NCBI RefSeq assembly: GCF_020184175.1
Contig: NC_065532.1
Coordinates: 8,680,001-8,744,000 of the forward strand
From: Aphis gossypii
Lineage: Eukaryota; Arthropoda; Insecta; Hemiptera; Aphididae
DNA: 64,000 bases
Direction: 5' to 3'
Shown one piece after another: positions 50,093 to 60,784 of the stretch; the first letter of the stretch is position 1, and every line of letters starts with the position of its first letter. The notes under the pieces were generated by a model. It saw nothing but the letters and a program-made list of their open reading frames with translations. It was not told the origin of the DNA and did no database searches. The position numbers and the translations under genes were made by a program.

Positions 50093-50644
50093 TTGCACTT
50101 GCATATCGCTGGTGCAGTGTATTTGCTGCAAAGGTATAATGTATTCTTTTATTGTGATATCTGCTGCAGTTCTCACAAGACGAGTGAACGGCTCTTACGG
50201 GTATTATATAATAACACGTTTCGGCGGGACCGATGTCGTCATCTTCACGTGGTCCATTGTTCACGCACGTGCAAGGGACACATTTCGGCGGGACACAGAC
50301 TCACGCACACACCCGCACACCTACACACGCACACGCCGATTGTATATAAGGTTATAGTACAATGCTCGTACAATACGGCGCGCCACAGGCACGTGAAGAC
50401 GGCGCGGCAAAATCTTATGTCCATTGTGTTGGCCGTCTTTTTGGCGCCCAAAACATCTGCGGGCCCGCGCTTTTCGACTGAAAATTTCCCACCAAAAAAA
50501 AATTGTTTTCAACAAATTTCGACCACCTGCGCGCGCCCGCGAAAAAAAACGTCACTACAACAATATAATAAATGCTGCACGCATTATACTATACGCGCCA
50601 TACCTGTACAGCGCACACGTGCAGCACCCCCGCTGACCATATAG
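50093..50644 (+). CDS. Longest open frame; contains a Cys-containing secreted-like peptide
   Basis: 183 codons stay open from a TTG; the first strong ATG is at 50417. From there 75 residues begin MSIVLAVFLAPKTSAG, a short signal-like stretch, followed by PRFSTENFPPKKNC and a segment with five Cys in all. The upstream part includes FYCDICCSSHKTSERLL and a His/Thr-rich stretch from a CA repeat. Two other frames in the same block are also long: 50139 onward (MYSFIVISAAVLTRRVNG), and 50362-50481 with 39 codons (MLVQYGAPQAREDGAAKSYV). The opposite strand has MNNGPREDDDIGPAET from 50264, ending in a donor GTAAGA. They cannot all be real. High GC makes chance openness likely. Confidence 0.22.
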   Translation: MHLHIAGAVYLLQRYNVFFYCDICCSSHKTSERLLRVLYNNTFRRDRCRHLHVVHCSRTCKGHISAGHRLTHTPAHLHTHTPIVYKVIVQCSYNTARHRHVKTARQNLMSIVLAVFLAPKTSAGPRFSTENFPPKKNCFQQISTTCARPRKKTSLQQYNKCCTHYTIRAIPVQRTRAAPPLTI

Positions 50645-50990
50645 TACGTAGTATACGTAGTAAAAGTGTACCTTTACGCTAAGGCATGATTGTTGTGCAC
50701 TTCTCGAGCCCATTGTAGCAGGTGTGTTCTGCGACAATCTATGAGTCCACGACGCGCGTATATTACGTATATGATATCGTGTGATAATACCGCCGATACA
50801 TAATAATAATATATCATCGGTTTATATTATAGTATCTTACCATTGTGATATATTATGCACCTCGTGACAGGTAGGTTTAATACAATAAATATACGATTGT
50901 GCATAACTTGTGTTATTTATTATTACGAGACTCGGGTCGTTCGTCGACACGTGGTCTCCTTGGTAGTGTATATGGAAATGTAGCGTGTAG

Positions 50991-51233
50991 ATGCCCAAAC
51001 CTGTAACGCGTGCGTGGTTTTCGCGTTTTACGCGGATATCATCTATAACTACTCCTAAACGAAATTGCCACGTTAACGAATTTTGTAAAGGAAGTGCATC
51101 AGTGAGTGCAATATACCTGCAGGACTTTATTACTTCAATGTTGATAACTGATGGGTTTGTTCTAGGGACTTCGCGTTTTCCTAGATATTTTGACTTTGTA
51201 AAAAAAGTAAATAAATATCAAGAATATATCTAA
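50991..51233 (+). CDS. Unrecognised 80-residue open frame
   Basis: ATG directly after an in-frame TAG. The sequence is non-repetitive: basic and polar at the start (MPKPVTRAWFSRFTRISS), then NEFCKGSASVSAIYLQDF, ending FDFVKKVNKYQEYI before TAA. It lies at the edge of a CpG island as DNA becomes AT-rich, and has a start context without a purine at -3. No family recognised. Confidence 0.25.
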   Translation: MPKPVTRAWFSRFTRISSITTPKRNCHVNEFCKGSASVSAIYLQDFITSMLITDGFVLGTSRFPRYFDFVKKVNKYQEYI

Positions 51234-52102
51234 GAATTGCAGCAATGGACTCAATTTTAAGCTCTTAACCATATTTGCAGCGACTCCATTTAATAGATAA
51301 CTTCGTGAGACATGCAAAAACTAGATAGGTAATTTGTTTTATTTTTTAAAACCATTTCCACTTTAATCAGACAACGAAAAAAATATACAATTAATACATG
51401 CGCCATATATGTAGGCCCTATTTGTAAGTAGTTGCTATGCACTAATATTAGTAATTTCTTAATGATTTTCTAAATTTTAAGATTAAAATCATATATATAG
51501 GTTTTTTATAATACGTACAAAATATTGTTTAGTGGTGTGGATTTTGATAATGATTTATCTTTAAGTATATTATTATAAGTCTACGAACGATATTATTTTA
51601 TGAACTCTTCACCACTAATTCAACTTAGTTGGATAAAGGGCGTGAATTATTGTGTAAATCTAAAGTTATCTTAAGTATCTTAATCTCAAGGTAAAGTACT
51701 TCTGCAGGTACTTATTAGCTGCACTGTATAATATAAATATTAATATTTGTAATGTCAATTAGATATTATGAAAATTACTCGGTAATAATACACTATCATC
51801 ATCATCATCATCATCATCATCATAATCATTATTTTTTAGTACGTTTACTATACCTATAATATAAGTATACCTATTACATATTATTACTATCAATTCCTGG
51901 CAGTGATACAAATATCGGGTTTTTAACGTTTGACGCGCGTTTGCAGGGCCTATCCATGTATAATTTATAATAATACGCGTATATATAGTCAGCGGCCAAC
52001 GGGGCGTACGCGGAAATGCGGCCCATATCGGTACCCATATAATAATATAAATGATGCAGTTAGGTATAAAGCAAACATAACGTTTTATGAATGAAATCAG
52101 TT
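51234..52102. other. AT-rich stretch with one microsatellite
   Basis: No gene seen apart from the (ATC)n repeat. 51950-52090 is mildly CpG-raised. Confidence 0.4.
51795..51823. repeat. (ATC)n microsatellite
   Basis: 29 bases of uninterrupted ATC. Confidence 0.95.
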
Positions 52103-52151
52103 AAAGGGTTGAACACGTTCGAAATCTCATTCATCGACCGTTCAACCCTTT
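52103..52151. repeat. Perfect 12-bp hairpin
   Basis: AAAGGGTTGAAC at 52103-52114 and its exact inverse at 52140-52151, with a 25-base loop. It lies inside a 79-codon unsupported frame. The stem is too short for a typical pre-miRNA. Confidence 0.6.
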
Positions 52152-52330
52152 CGCGGGAAACTGAAACCACCTGTAGTACCTGTATCTACTACGCGAGATA
52201 CCGGCGAGTAACAAGTGCACCGCGTTGTACACAAACATACATATTATATGCATATTCACGTATAATATACACAGTCACTCGCTCACCACGAGTCCGACAT
52301 TTCCGCACTATACAGCAATACGTTTTATAA

Positions 52331-54747
52331 TCAAATAGTATATTGTATATACATTCTTGCTATAAGCCTATATAAGTATATATTGTATTGTATTAATATT
52401 TATTTGTCAGTTGTTTGATTAGTCGTTGACGTCATTCAGGATCTTTATAGTCATTAAATATTTAAACGATTCATATAATAATCATATATATTGTTAAAGA
52501 TTATAGTTCATAATTTATACACTGCGAGCATTATAAGCGAAGATTAGGGGTTGTATTTTTTTGTAATATTAAATAAAAATATGTACATTTATTTTTATTG
52601 AAAAATATGTAAAATAGATATATTAAAATGTATTACTAAATATTTGTCGTTTAGTAAATCAGAACAAAAATTAAAAATATTTTACGATGTAATATACCTA
52701 CCTACTGTACCTACTTTGAACTATTTTATTTAGAAATTCATTTAAGCACGCAGCTACCTTATTACTTGAATTATAAATGTTAATCATTTTAACTAAAAAA
52801 AAAAAATAATAATAAATAACAATATTTTCAGTAACAACACAAAATTTTGATCTGCGAAGATACTACGACGCTAGATATAGTAAAACACAGAAAATTGAAT
52901 AAAACAGAAATTAAACACACGCATATCGGAAAAAAACATTGTTAAGGTATTTATAAAACGTATAGGTACATAATACATATTTACAAAACACATATAAATA
53001 TGTATTTATACTTAGGTAAAATATATGCAAAATTAAATTAGTATAAAATATGTCCAGGTATACCTAAATCATAAATTTAACCTAAATCAGTAAAATGTGA
53101 AATTATACTAAGATCTGTTCCTCGATTTTAATCAATATTTAAAGATTTACTATATTGATTATTATAAATTCATACCGCGTTCTCTTTTGAGTATTTAATA
53201 ATCCAATGAAATAAAATAATATCTTTTTAATTACAATATTCGCTGAAAGCTATCCCATAGGTACTGTTTTTATATACGATCATTTTATATAATTGTTTCA
53301 ATTTAAGCAAAAAACAGTAATTTAAATGTTGTGTTTAATATATTTTGTTTGGAGAATTCATTATCCAATACTAGTGTATAATTATAATTCTCAAAAATAT
53401 TAAACTATATTTTGGAGTTCGGGCCTGACGCATAATCAATACTATATAATATAATATAATGAATATAATAGTATTATAATATTTATTGTACTAACCTGTT
53501 TTTGGTACTATGATATTAATGCAGTGGATTATTAAAAACAATATTTTTGAACTCCGTTATTAAAACCATTGATACTACACCTGAAAAAATAAATAAATAA
53601 GTAAGTAAGTTATTAATTATTGACTAATATGTGTGTAATAGTAGGTACCTAATAAACTATTATGATCCGAATACTGCATACTTAATTCATATAATATTTA
53701 AGTGGATGCTTTTTTCGAGTGTTAACTGTTTTGTCTGTTGATAAACACATATTTTTATTATTTAATAGGTACAGCTTAAATTATTAACTACACAAGCACT
53801 TAGTTAAAACCACTATAAGGTTCATCGAGTTTATCCTAAGAATAATCATATTTACCAGTCAGCCTGGTACACCAAAAGCTATAATGAAATATAAAGGCCC
53901 AAAAAAAATGTCTTTGACATTTTAATAAGACAATTCATTTTATTAAAATGCTACCATAAATAAAGTTTTACCAATATGAAAATATAAAATAAAATGTGTA
54001 TTATAAATTCAGGGTTAGGGATTTAAAGCATTTGTAAACATCAAAAGAAGCATTAAAATATGCATTAAAAACCCACAAAATATATAATCAAAATCTAAAA
54101 ATATGTATTATTCAAGCCAAGCATTAGTATGAGTAGTAAAAATAAAAAAGGCGATATCGTTTTCCTAAAAATAATGTTATTTATTCGTACTCGAAAATTA
54201 TAACATGCTGTGAATATAGCAAAAACATACGAATATACGATTACATTACTATTTTTTTTAACTTAAAATGTAATATTTTTATGTGGAATAAATAATAATC
54301 TATAGTATAGTATTATACACACAATATTAATAAAAAGATAACCACTGAGTTTCTTAATTCTCTATGTGGGTATAATAAAATATTATAATGCTGGAAATAA
54401 CGAACATTTTTAGAGTATGTATAATACTTACACATGTCGAAAAGTAAAAAAGATTCAAATTTAATTTAAATTTATTAGGATAGCCGCTTTTCTCGATAAG
54501 TTTTCATGTAATTCATTATTTTCGGGACAAATCGATCCCAAACCAAACTACCATAAAATAGTAGTTTTTAACAAACATAAACGAAATCGGACTTAAGTAA
54601 CGACAGGATATTGTGCGTTTAAATATAAAACGGATTTCTGCTGAGAGACTTCAAAGTTAAAATAAGATTCATTTTCACTTAGACCTTCATAATTATTATA
54701 TTATTCTTATAGTATTTCCAATCGGTTTATGTATTTTTTCAGTAAGA
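52331..54747. other. AT-rich desert
   Basis: No supported gene. A short acceptor-initiated frame at 52832-52902 (TTQNFDLRRYYDARYSKTQK) could be an exon but is only 22 codons. A TCAGGGTTAGGGATTTAAA word near 54010 resembles one at 11267 and may be a repeat remnant. Confidence 0.4.
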
Positions 54748-54993
54748 TTAATATGGTCTGACCGTATATAATGAATGTAGCATTATATTTTTATGTTTTC
54801 GACGGTAAAAACCCGTATGGTTATTTAAATTCATCGATATTAAAAACGGTCGTTGGAGCTCCGATTTTTGTTTAAAAATAATATTACACTCAATACAATG
54901 TTGTATCGCGTGCGCCGTTTTCCCGGATAACACGCGCCCCGACGTAGGTTGTTTTGCGGAACCGTCGAGATCGAGGCGCGCTGTTTTGTTCAT
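54748..54993 (-). CDS. Unrecognised 81-residue open frame, divergent pair member
   Basis: ATG at 54993 starts MNKTARLDLDGSAKQPTSGR, then a Cys pair in HCIECNIIF and a basic C-terminal half (FYRRKHKN). It is non-repetitive and GC-raised at the 5' end, where it enters a CpG island. It points away from the frame at 55160 across 166 bp. No family or splice site seen. Confidence 0.25.
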   Translation of the reverse strand: MNKTARLDLDGSAKQPTSGRVLSGKTAHAIQHCIECNIIFKQKSELQRPFLISMNLNNHTGFYRRKHKNIMLHSLYTVRPY

Positions 54994-55159
54994 TTTATTT
55001 TCCACCCACAGTCGTCGTTATTATAATATTGTCGTCGTCCACGATTATAGGATTTTTTATAGTTATTTCCAAAGCTACAAACACGACCCTCGCGACAACG
55101 AGCTTTTATACGTATACCTTTATATATATATATATATAATTTATAATAAATTATGTAGT

Positions 55160-55405
55160 ATGTTGTCTAAACGAGATTTGGACAGTGTTCGAAACGCGTG
55201 TAAAAGTGACCGTAAATCTCCTAGAAATGGCTCACGAAACTTGCACAATCATGAGTGTAGTACACGCGTGACGTCTGCGGACGATCGCATGTACCCGTTT
55301 GCGACTAGTATCGGCGCACTCACGATGCGAGCAATAAAAATAACGTCTTTATTGTTATATTATTGTTCTACAACTGCGCAGTCATCCCGAAACCGATCGA
55401 AATAA
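55160..55405 (+). CDS. Unrecognised 81-residue open frame, divergent pair member
   Basis: Starts MLSKRDLDSVRNACKSDRKS, basic and Ser-rich, continuing to ECSTRVTSADDRMYPFATS and a hydrophobic ITSLLLYY near the end. Repeat-free codons lie in a CpG island. It is divergent from 54748-54993. A (TA)n tract (about 55120-55137) lies just upstream. Product unknown. Confidence 0.25.
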   Translation: MLSKRDLDSVRNACKSDRKSPRNGSRNLHNHECSTRVTSADDRMYPFATSIGALTMRAIKITSLLLYYCSTTAQSSRNRSK

Positions 55406-57046
55406 ATGTTACGACTTACTACAGTCGTCGCGAATCATTAATCACGCGCGAATCGCGTTGGTCGATTGCGTTATTTTTTTGACGTGTAGATTTCGAGTTT
55501 GACTCGCCATCGGCAGACTACTCAAAAGACGACCCAAAACGAACTTATATCTACGTATGTGGGTGCGAACAACGGGCACAACCGTTTAAACGATTTTAAA
55601 CGACATAAGACAATATGCTTGACAAAAAAAAACATTTTATACTAACCTCAACGTGTGCGGTGTGCGGCGAGCCTTTGTGAGTAGACAGACTTTACGCCGT
55701 AGCGGTGCGTCCTGTTTTTTTTTTTTTTTATCGGGGCCGGTTTTTAATCTTTCGGCGCCCACGTTACACCAAGTACCTACGCTGCACAGTCGCTTCGAAT
55801 TGCTCTCGTCCCGAGTTTATAACGCGCGCGAGCATATTATTATACCCTATTACGATCGTTTGACGGCGAAATCCTCGCTACGATATTATGCGTTTGCGCT
55901 CGTCGTTTTACGGCGTACAGCTTCAACTCCAGTTCAGGAGACTATTATATTACAGTGAGATCAAACTGTGGACGATATTATATTATTATTATCGTCACTA
56001 CCGGGAAAAAAACGTTCGCGTTACAATGTTTTACGACGTATATTACGTATTATACGCGTCATTATCATAATTATTATTATCGTGTTTAGGCCCCGGGGTT
56101 GTGGGGAGGAGGGTGTAAGACCGACATAAAATATCACAACGCGGCGTAATAAGTAACACGGGCGTATACTTATACAATCTTGATATTGTAAATTATGATA
56201 TTATAATATTATATCATACGAGCGAACGCTTGTCTACGAGTTATAATCGAGTTGTCTAACGGCGCCCGTACTCGCGACGAAACGTACGTTTATAAAATAA
56301 AATATTAGTGAATCGTTTTGGCCAAGTGGTTTTTATTTTTCCGAGAACCTTAGAATTCTTAAAATTTTCTATAATTACGACGTAGTCTATAATTTAAGTG
56401 CGCACGACGTATGACGTGCTGCGGGTCGTGCGCTGTGTCCGTGTGTATACGGATTGTTTCCCCGTCACCCGAAAGTTCGTGTGTATAATAATAATATTAT
56501 CACAGCTGGAGATCACGGGACGGGGCCACGTCCAAACCGTGGCGGATGCAATGATTATTGGTCTGGCTTTACTTTAGAAATTCGAGTCCGACGAGTGGCC
56601 TTCCAAAAACGATGTCCTATAACGAGTTGATGTGTTTTATTTTCGTCTTGAATATAAAACACCTGTGTTTTTACACTCATTTTTATTAGTTAATTGAACA
56701 ACTATAAAATATAAAACGCTACCTTTACGATATAATGTTATTGCGCATCATTTTTTTATCAAACTATTATCGATATACCGACGGTAGAATTCCAATGATA
56801 AAAACAAAACATAACAATATACACTTCTTGTCGTTTTTTTCGAATGATCTTTTTGAATCACATTTAAAATTCAAAATTTAATTTCAAAATCCTAAATTGT
56901 TTTAGGTAAAGGTGTTGTAACGGAAAAGTATATTGTCCTGATGTCCCCGATATTTTCTATCAGTGTTTATTATTTTTTTTTGAAATATTTTGAATGATAT
57001 ACAATATGCAAACAAAATGCAAATTATATATAATTTAATTTTCCAG
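55406..57046. other. CpG island, then AT-rich leader region
   Basis: 55640-56300 and 56390-56600 are CpG-rich. A stretch 56414-56620 is open without an ATG and has an acceptor-like TATTATCACAG inside (about 56502), followed by TAGDHGTGPRPN and CNDYWSGFTLEIRVRR-type sequence in one frame. It is weak. The island may hold the promoter or untranslated first exon of the gene whose coding exons begin at 57066. Confidence 0.3.
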
Positions 57047-57430
57047 TAATAAGACAACTTCAGCAATGGTTATCGGTTTGTTCAGTGATAATAATGGCTA
57101 CATAGCAGTGTCAAAAATATGCCGTAACCTAAAACTATTTAATCCAGGTAATAATTCAATTTAAACATCAGAATTTTCTATTTTTTGAAAGGACACATTG
57201 AAAAACTTGTGATGTATTCATGTTGAAGCCTATTATTTTTTAAATAGATACATAAATACCTAATATAGTAATATGATTAAATATATAATATCAATGATTT
57301 TGTATCAGGATTTATTTCAAAGATTGATATCTCACTTCAAGGCCATAATTGGAAAAATGTGAGATACGTTATTCAAGACACGCTTATGGTTGGAGATAAC
57401 ACAACAGCCCAATTACAAAATATGTTATAA
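57047..57430 (+). CDS. Two-exon gene for an unrecognised 67-residue protein
   Basis: Exon 57047-57147 follows a pyrimidine-rich acceptor (TTTAATTTTCCAG). It has ATG at 57066 in a good context (GCAATGG) and encodes MVIGLFSDNNGYIAVSKICR and NLKLFNP, ending CCAG|GTAATA. Exon 57309-57430 follows acceptor TTGTATCAG, joins in phase (G|GA) and continues GFISKIDISLQGHNWKNVRY, then VIQDTLMVGDNTTAQLQNML and TAA. The intron is 161 bases. The N terminus is mildly hydrophobic but no classical signal is evident. Coding-like sequence appears only inside the exons, in AT-rich surroundings. A donor-like CACAG|GTACCT 15 bases after the stop suggests the transcript may continue. No family recognised. Confidence 0.45.
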
Positions 57431-57571
57431 ACACCGACTCACAGGTACCTATTACTAAAATATTTTAACTAAAATTATTGTGCTACAAAATTTATAAATT
57501 AAATTTATATGCTTCATAAACATCGAAATCGTCGCATAGTATAAATAGTACTATACGCTCGAGTGTAGTAT

Positions 57572-57577
57572 AATAAA
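57572..57577 (+). terminator. Polyadenylation signal candidate
   Basis: AATAAA 142 bases after the stop of the 67-residue frame. Confidence 0.3.
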
Positions 57578-58212
57578 ATATTATAATGATAACAACAAGA
57601 ATGAAATTTCTTCAACACAAAATATTATGTTATACATCATGTGCTGTACTCACGAATGGATTTCGCTTCGTTGATGTATCTCGATGCAATTATTATTTTA
57701 TGCTCGTGTATAACTTTCGAATACGACGTCTTTTTCGCACACCATAATATTATGCTATTATAATTCTAGACCTATAAACGAGTACCTAATAGTTATTGTA
57801 GTCAATAAGTCGAGATTATAATAGAAAGAAAAAACGATTCAAATAATATAATAATACATTATTCGTCATATCCGGTCGAAACTAGCGGGTGTTATTTTAT
57901 ATAATATACATTTATTCGTCGAATATGATGTATACTAAGAGTTAAATAAAAAAGTGACTTCTGACCAATTGGCTACAAATGTAGTGAGTTTATTATACAT
58001 GCCTCAATTATGTTTTAACTGGTAAAACATTTGTAAAACAGGTCTTAATTTAACGTTTATTATTTTAATTTACTAGGTATAAGCGTATGTTTTATATCGG
58101 ACCCTTTATAAAAATATATTATTATTACATATTTTCCAAGTTGAGGCGTAATAAATACAAACAAATCGTACGCTGGTCCACATCATATAATGGTATAAAA
58201 TAAAGTATAACA

Positions 58213-58400
58213 TTATTTAGTGTCGACGGCGTCACGAGAGAGATTTTCATATACTATTTCCGTCATAACGTAGCGAGAATGAGCTACAGATACCATATAC
58301 GTCATATATCTACATAAAATAAAAATAAATAATAATAATAAACAGAGTGGCCTATTAATTGCAGAGTAGCTACTTTCACAGTGAATTTTATAACACCTCA
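58213..58400 (-). CDS. Candidate 62-residue membrane protein
   Basis: ATG at 58400 starts MRCYKIHCESSYSAINRP, followed by one hydrophobic segment (LCLLLLFIFILCRYM, about residues 18-33) and a polar tail with acidic residues (TEIVYENLSRDAVDTK). The hydrophobic run is partly an ATA/TTA repeat, which lowers confidence. The frame is open a further 19 codons upstream to a GTG. Function unknown. Confidence 0.22.
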
Positions 58401-58459
58401 TTAATCGAAAATGTAAAAAATAACAAAATACGATTTTAAACGTTATACTCGCGCGCACC

Positions 58460-59229
58460 GGGGCCGAATGTGGTTCTCGAATTGCTGTAGAACAGTCAAC
58501 ACTATATGTATAATAATATAATATAATATTACGTTAATAATATTACATATAACGACGACGATGAAAAATGGGTGGACTGGATTTCGGCTGCGGATTAGTA
58601 ATGCAGTAATTTTTAACCAAAAAATTTAGTTCCTAAATAGTTTTTCCCACCGCCGTTGAATGTGTATTATATATAATATATAAAATATATATTATATATG
58701 TACTATAATATATACCGTTTTGATCCGTAGATAATCATATAATTTTTTTTAACGGTAGGTGTAACATTATTACAGCGTGGACGGGTAATCGGTGGAAAAA
58801 AAGTAGTTAATTATCCCACTGCTGCTGATATCATCTCGCGAGCTCGCATATACGACGTCGCGTCCTGAAGCACTGCAATGATGACGAATATTAGAAAGTC
58901 GTATTATTTTATTTTTTTTACGACAAGCGTGCCCCCTCATGTCCAAGTCTTCACAAATGACGGCACCGACTGTAATACATAATAATGATTCGATATATAG
59001 CTATTATAATATGCAACGCGTTCGGACGTCGAATTTCAAAATAAAATAATTATTAAATACAAGTTGGCGATATTATATTAGGGTACTTATACAATTTTCA
59101 TTATAATAAATGAAGATTTTTTCAATTTTTTTTTTTAATCTATGCAGCATTTAAATTTTTTAAAAGTGATTTGCGTTAAGTATTTTCATTTCAAGTTCGT
59201 AAGACATTATATAATATATATAGCTAATT
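58460..59229. other. Mixed intergenic sequence
   Basis: TA-rich self-complementary sequence at 58660-58700 and a CpG patch at 58840-58900. No gene. Confidence 0.4.
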
Positions 59230-59371
59230 TACGTTAGAGCTGCAGTTTGTTCCCGATTGGTTTCTTCAGTTGCATTACTGGATTGATGTGTTCATCGACA
59301 CAATACGAGTATATCGTCAAATACTATATATAGAGGTATAACAACGATATCTGTGTTCTATCGGTTAACTG

Positions 59372-60388
59372 TCACGAATTTGCGAGAAGGAGATGACAAA
59401 TTTTGGCGTATAGCGTCGTTAAACGAAACATAGCGAACGAACACCGAAATCTCGATTCCTTTGATGCGGATTCAGCGTACGTATGCACTCGTTGTTCAGT
59501 ACCGGTTCTATGTTTCGGAGGGCCAGCGGTGTGCGCAACTACTATAATATTAGAGGCCACTTAAAAAAAAAAATGGTATTTATAAGTCATTTGATGCGCA
59601 TTAATTATATATATTGTTATTTTATAAATGTGAAAATGGAATAAAAAAAGAAAACATTTCAACCGTATAGGTCCATTAAGGGCATAATACAAAAACCGAG
59701 TCCGCGTAATAATTTGAAATGAACGGGTGCAAGTAATTTCTTAAAATACTTTTTTCTTCACCACCATTACCTAGGTATTCAATCTTCTTAATAATTTATC
59801 GCTTTAGAGAGTCGGAAAATCTAGCTAGGTTATCAACACGACGGGTCCCCTGAAATAAATTCAGCCCGAGACCCCGGTGCCTTTGTAACCCGCGCACTTT
59901 CCTGCGGTCTAGCATCCGGCACTGACTTCCTGACGACAGCGACGGTACAAAAGCGCGTCCAACTCGCTCGTGTCACGCGTTATTGTTGTTTTATGTGCCT
60001 ACACTGGTTTCGTGTCCTCGGGTAAAAGTCACCGATCACTGAGGCAGCGACACAGTCGTTTAGGCGACAACAATAATAATAAGTGGCGCGATGAGAGTCG
60101 TTATCATCGCGTCACACGCTCGCACGCCTTATAGTTATTATTATATATTATGTACACACACACGCACACACACACATACGCGTTAACACTACACCACGAC
60201 TATTACCAGCACTTTACTGTATAGGAATTATATTTATATATATATATTAAGTACATTATACACACACACGCACCATACGGCCACCTGTTTCGGGTCAAGG
60301 AGCGCGGCGGCGGCGGAACCGTGAGAACTCTAGGCAGGTGATGGCTACCTGTGTTACTCTCGCATAAATCTTGGCGGCCGCAGTCCAT
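59372..60388 (-). CDS. Candidate two-exon gene, 75 residues
   Basis: The terminal exon (59559-59372) follows an 11-T acceptor (TTTTTTTTTTTAAG) and encodes 61 non-repetitive residues (ASNIIVVAHTAGPPKHRTG, then EQRVHTYAESASKESRFRCS, ending ICHLLLANS). A phase-matching first exon is 60388-60349: ATG, MDCGRQDLCESNT, with donor CACAG|GTAGCC, joined as G|TG. The intron is 789 bases. Upstream of the ATG is a CpG island (CGCCGCCGCC). An overlapping ATG at about 60408 opens MDRFRVNGLRPPRFMRE in another frame. On the plus strand just beyond the 3' end, 59223-59342 is open (FTLELQFVPDWFLQLHYWID) and could be an opposing exon. Pairing of exons is inference. Confidence 0.32.
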
Positions 60389-60586
60389 TTACACGGAACC
60401 GGTCCATTGCCGCCGCCGCCAACAGTAATTAACCCGTGACGGTCGCGCGCTCATTACGACCGACCGCCGCCGCCGCCGTTTATATTATATTATCGACAAT
60501 CGCTTCCGCCACCGTCGCTTATCACACGAAATATTATATATTACCTACCGTAACAGTTTTTATTTTTATTTTTATTTTTTTTTTAG

Positions 60587-60784
60587 ATACGACCCGCTAA
60601 AATATGCCACAGTTCATTATATGTTAATATATTAACGATACTAGGAAAACATTTTTCAGTTTTTCTACATTTCCTATCCGCACACCCGCGGGGTTCGACG
60701 CAAATTTCTTATTCACACGCGAAACGTGCGATCGGCACGCACTCGGCCGACTATACATATTATATATACTACGTGCATATATAA
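60587..60784 (+). CDS. Candidate terminal exon, 65 codons
   Basis: A very strong acceptor (over 20 pyrimidine-rich bases ending TTTTTTTTTTAG) is followed at once by a frame open for 65 codons to TAA; the in-frame TAG upstream is the acceptor itself. It encodes IRPAKICHSSLYVNILTILG, then KHFSVFLHFLSAHPRG and SYSHAKRAIGTHSAD before an AT-repeat-derived Tyr-rich tail. There is no ATG inside, so it would need an upstream exon, not identified, probably in the CpG island at 60400-60550. Confidence 0.28.
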   Translation: MRPAKICHSSLYVNILTILGKHFSVFLHFLSAHPRGSTQISYSHAKRAIGTHSADYTYYIYYVHI

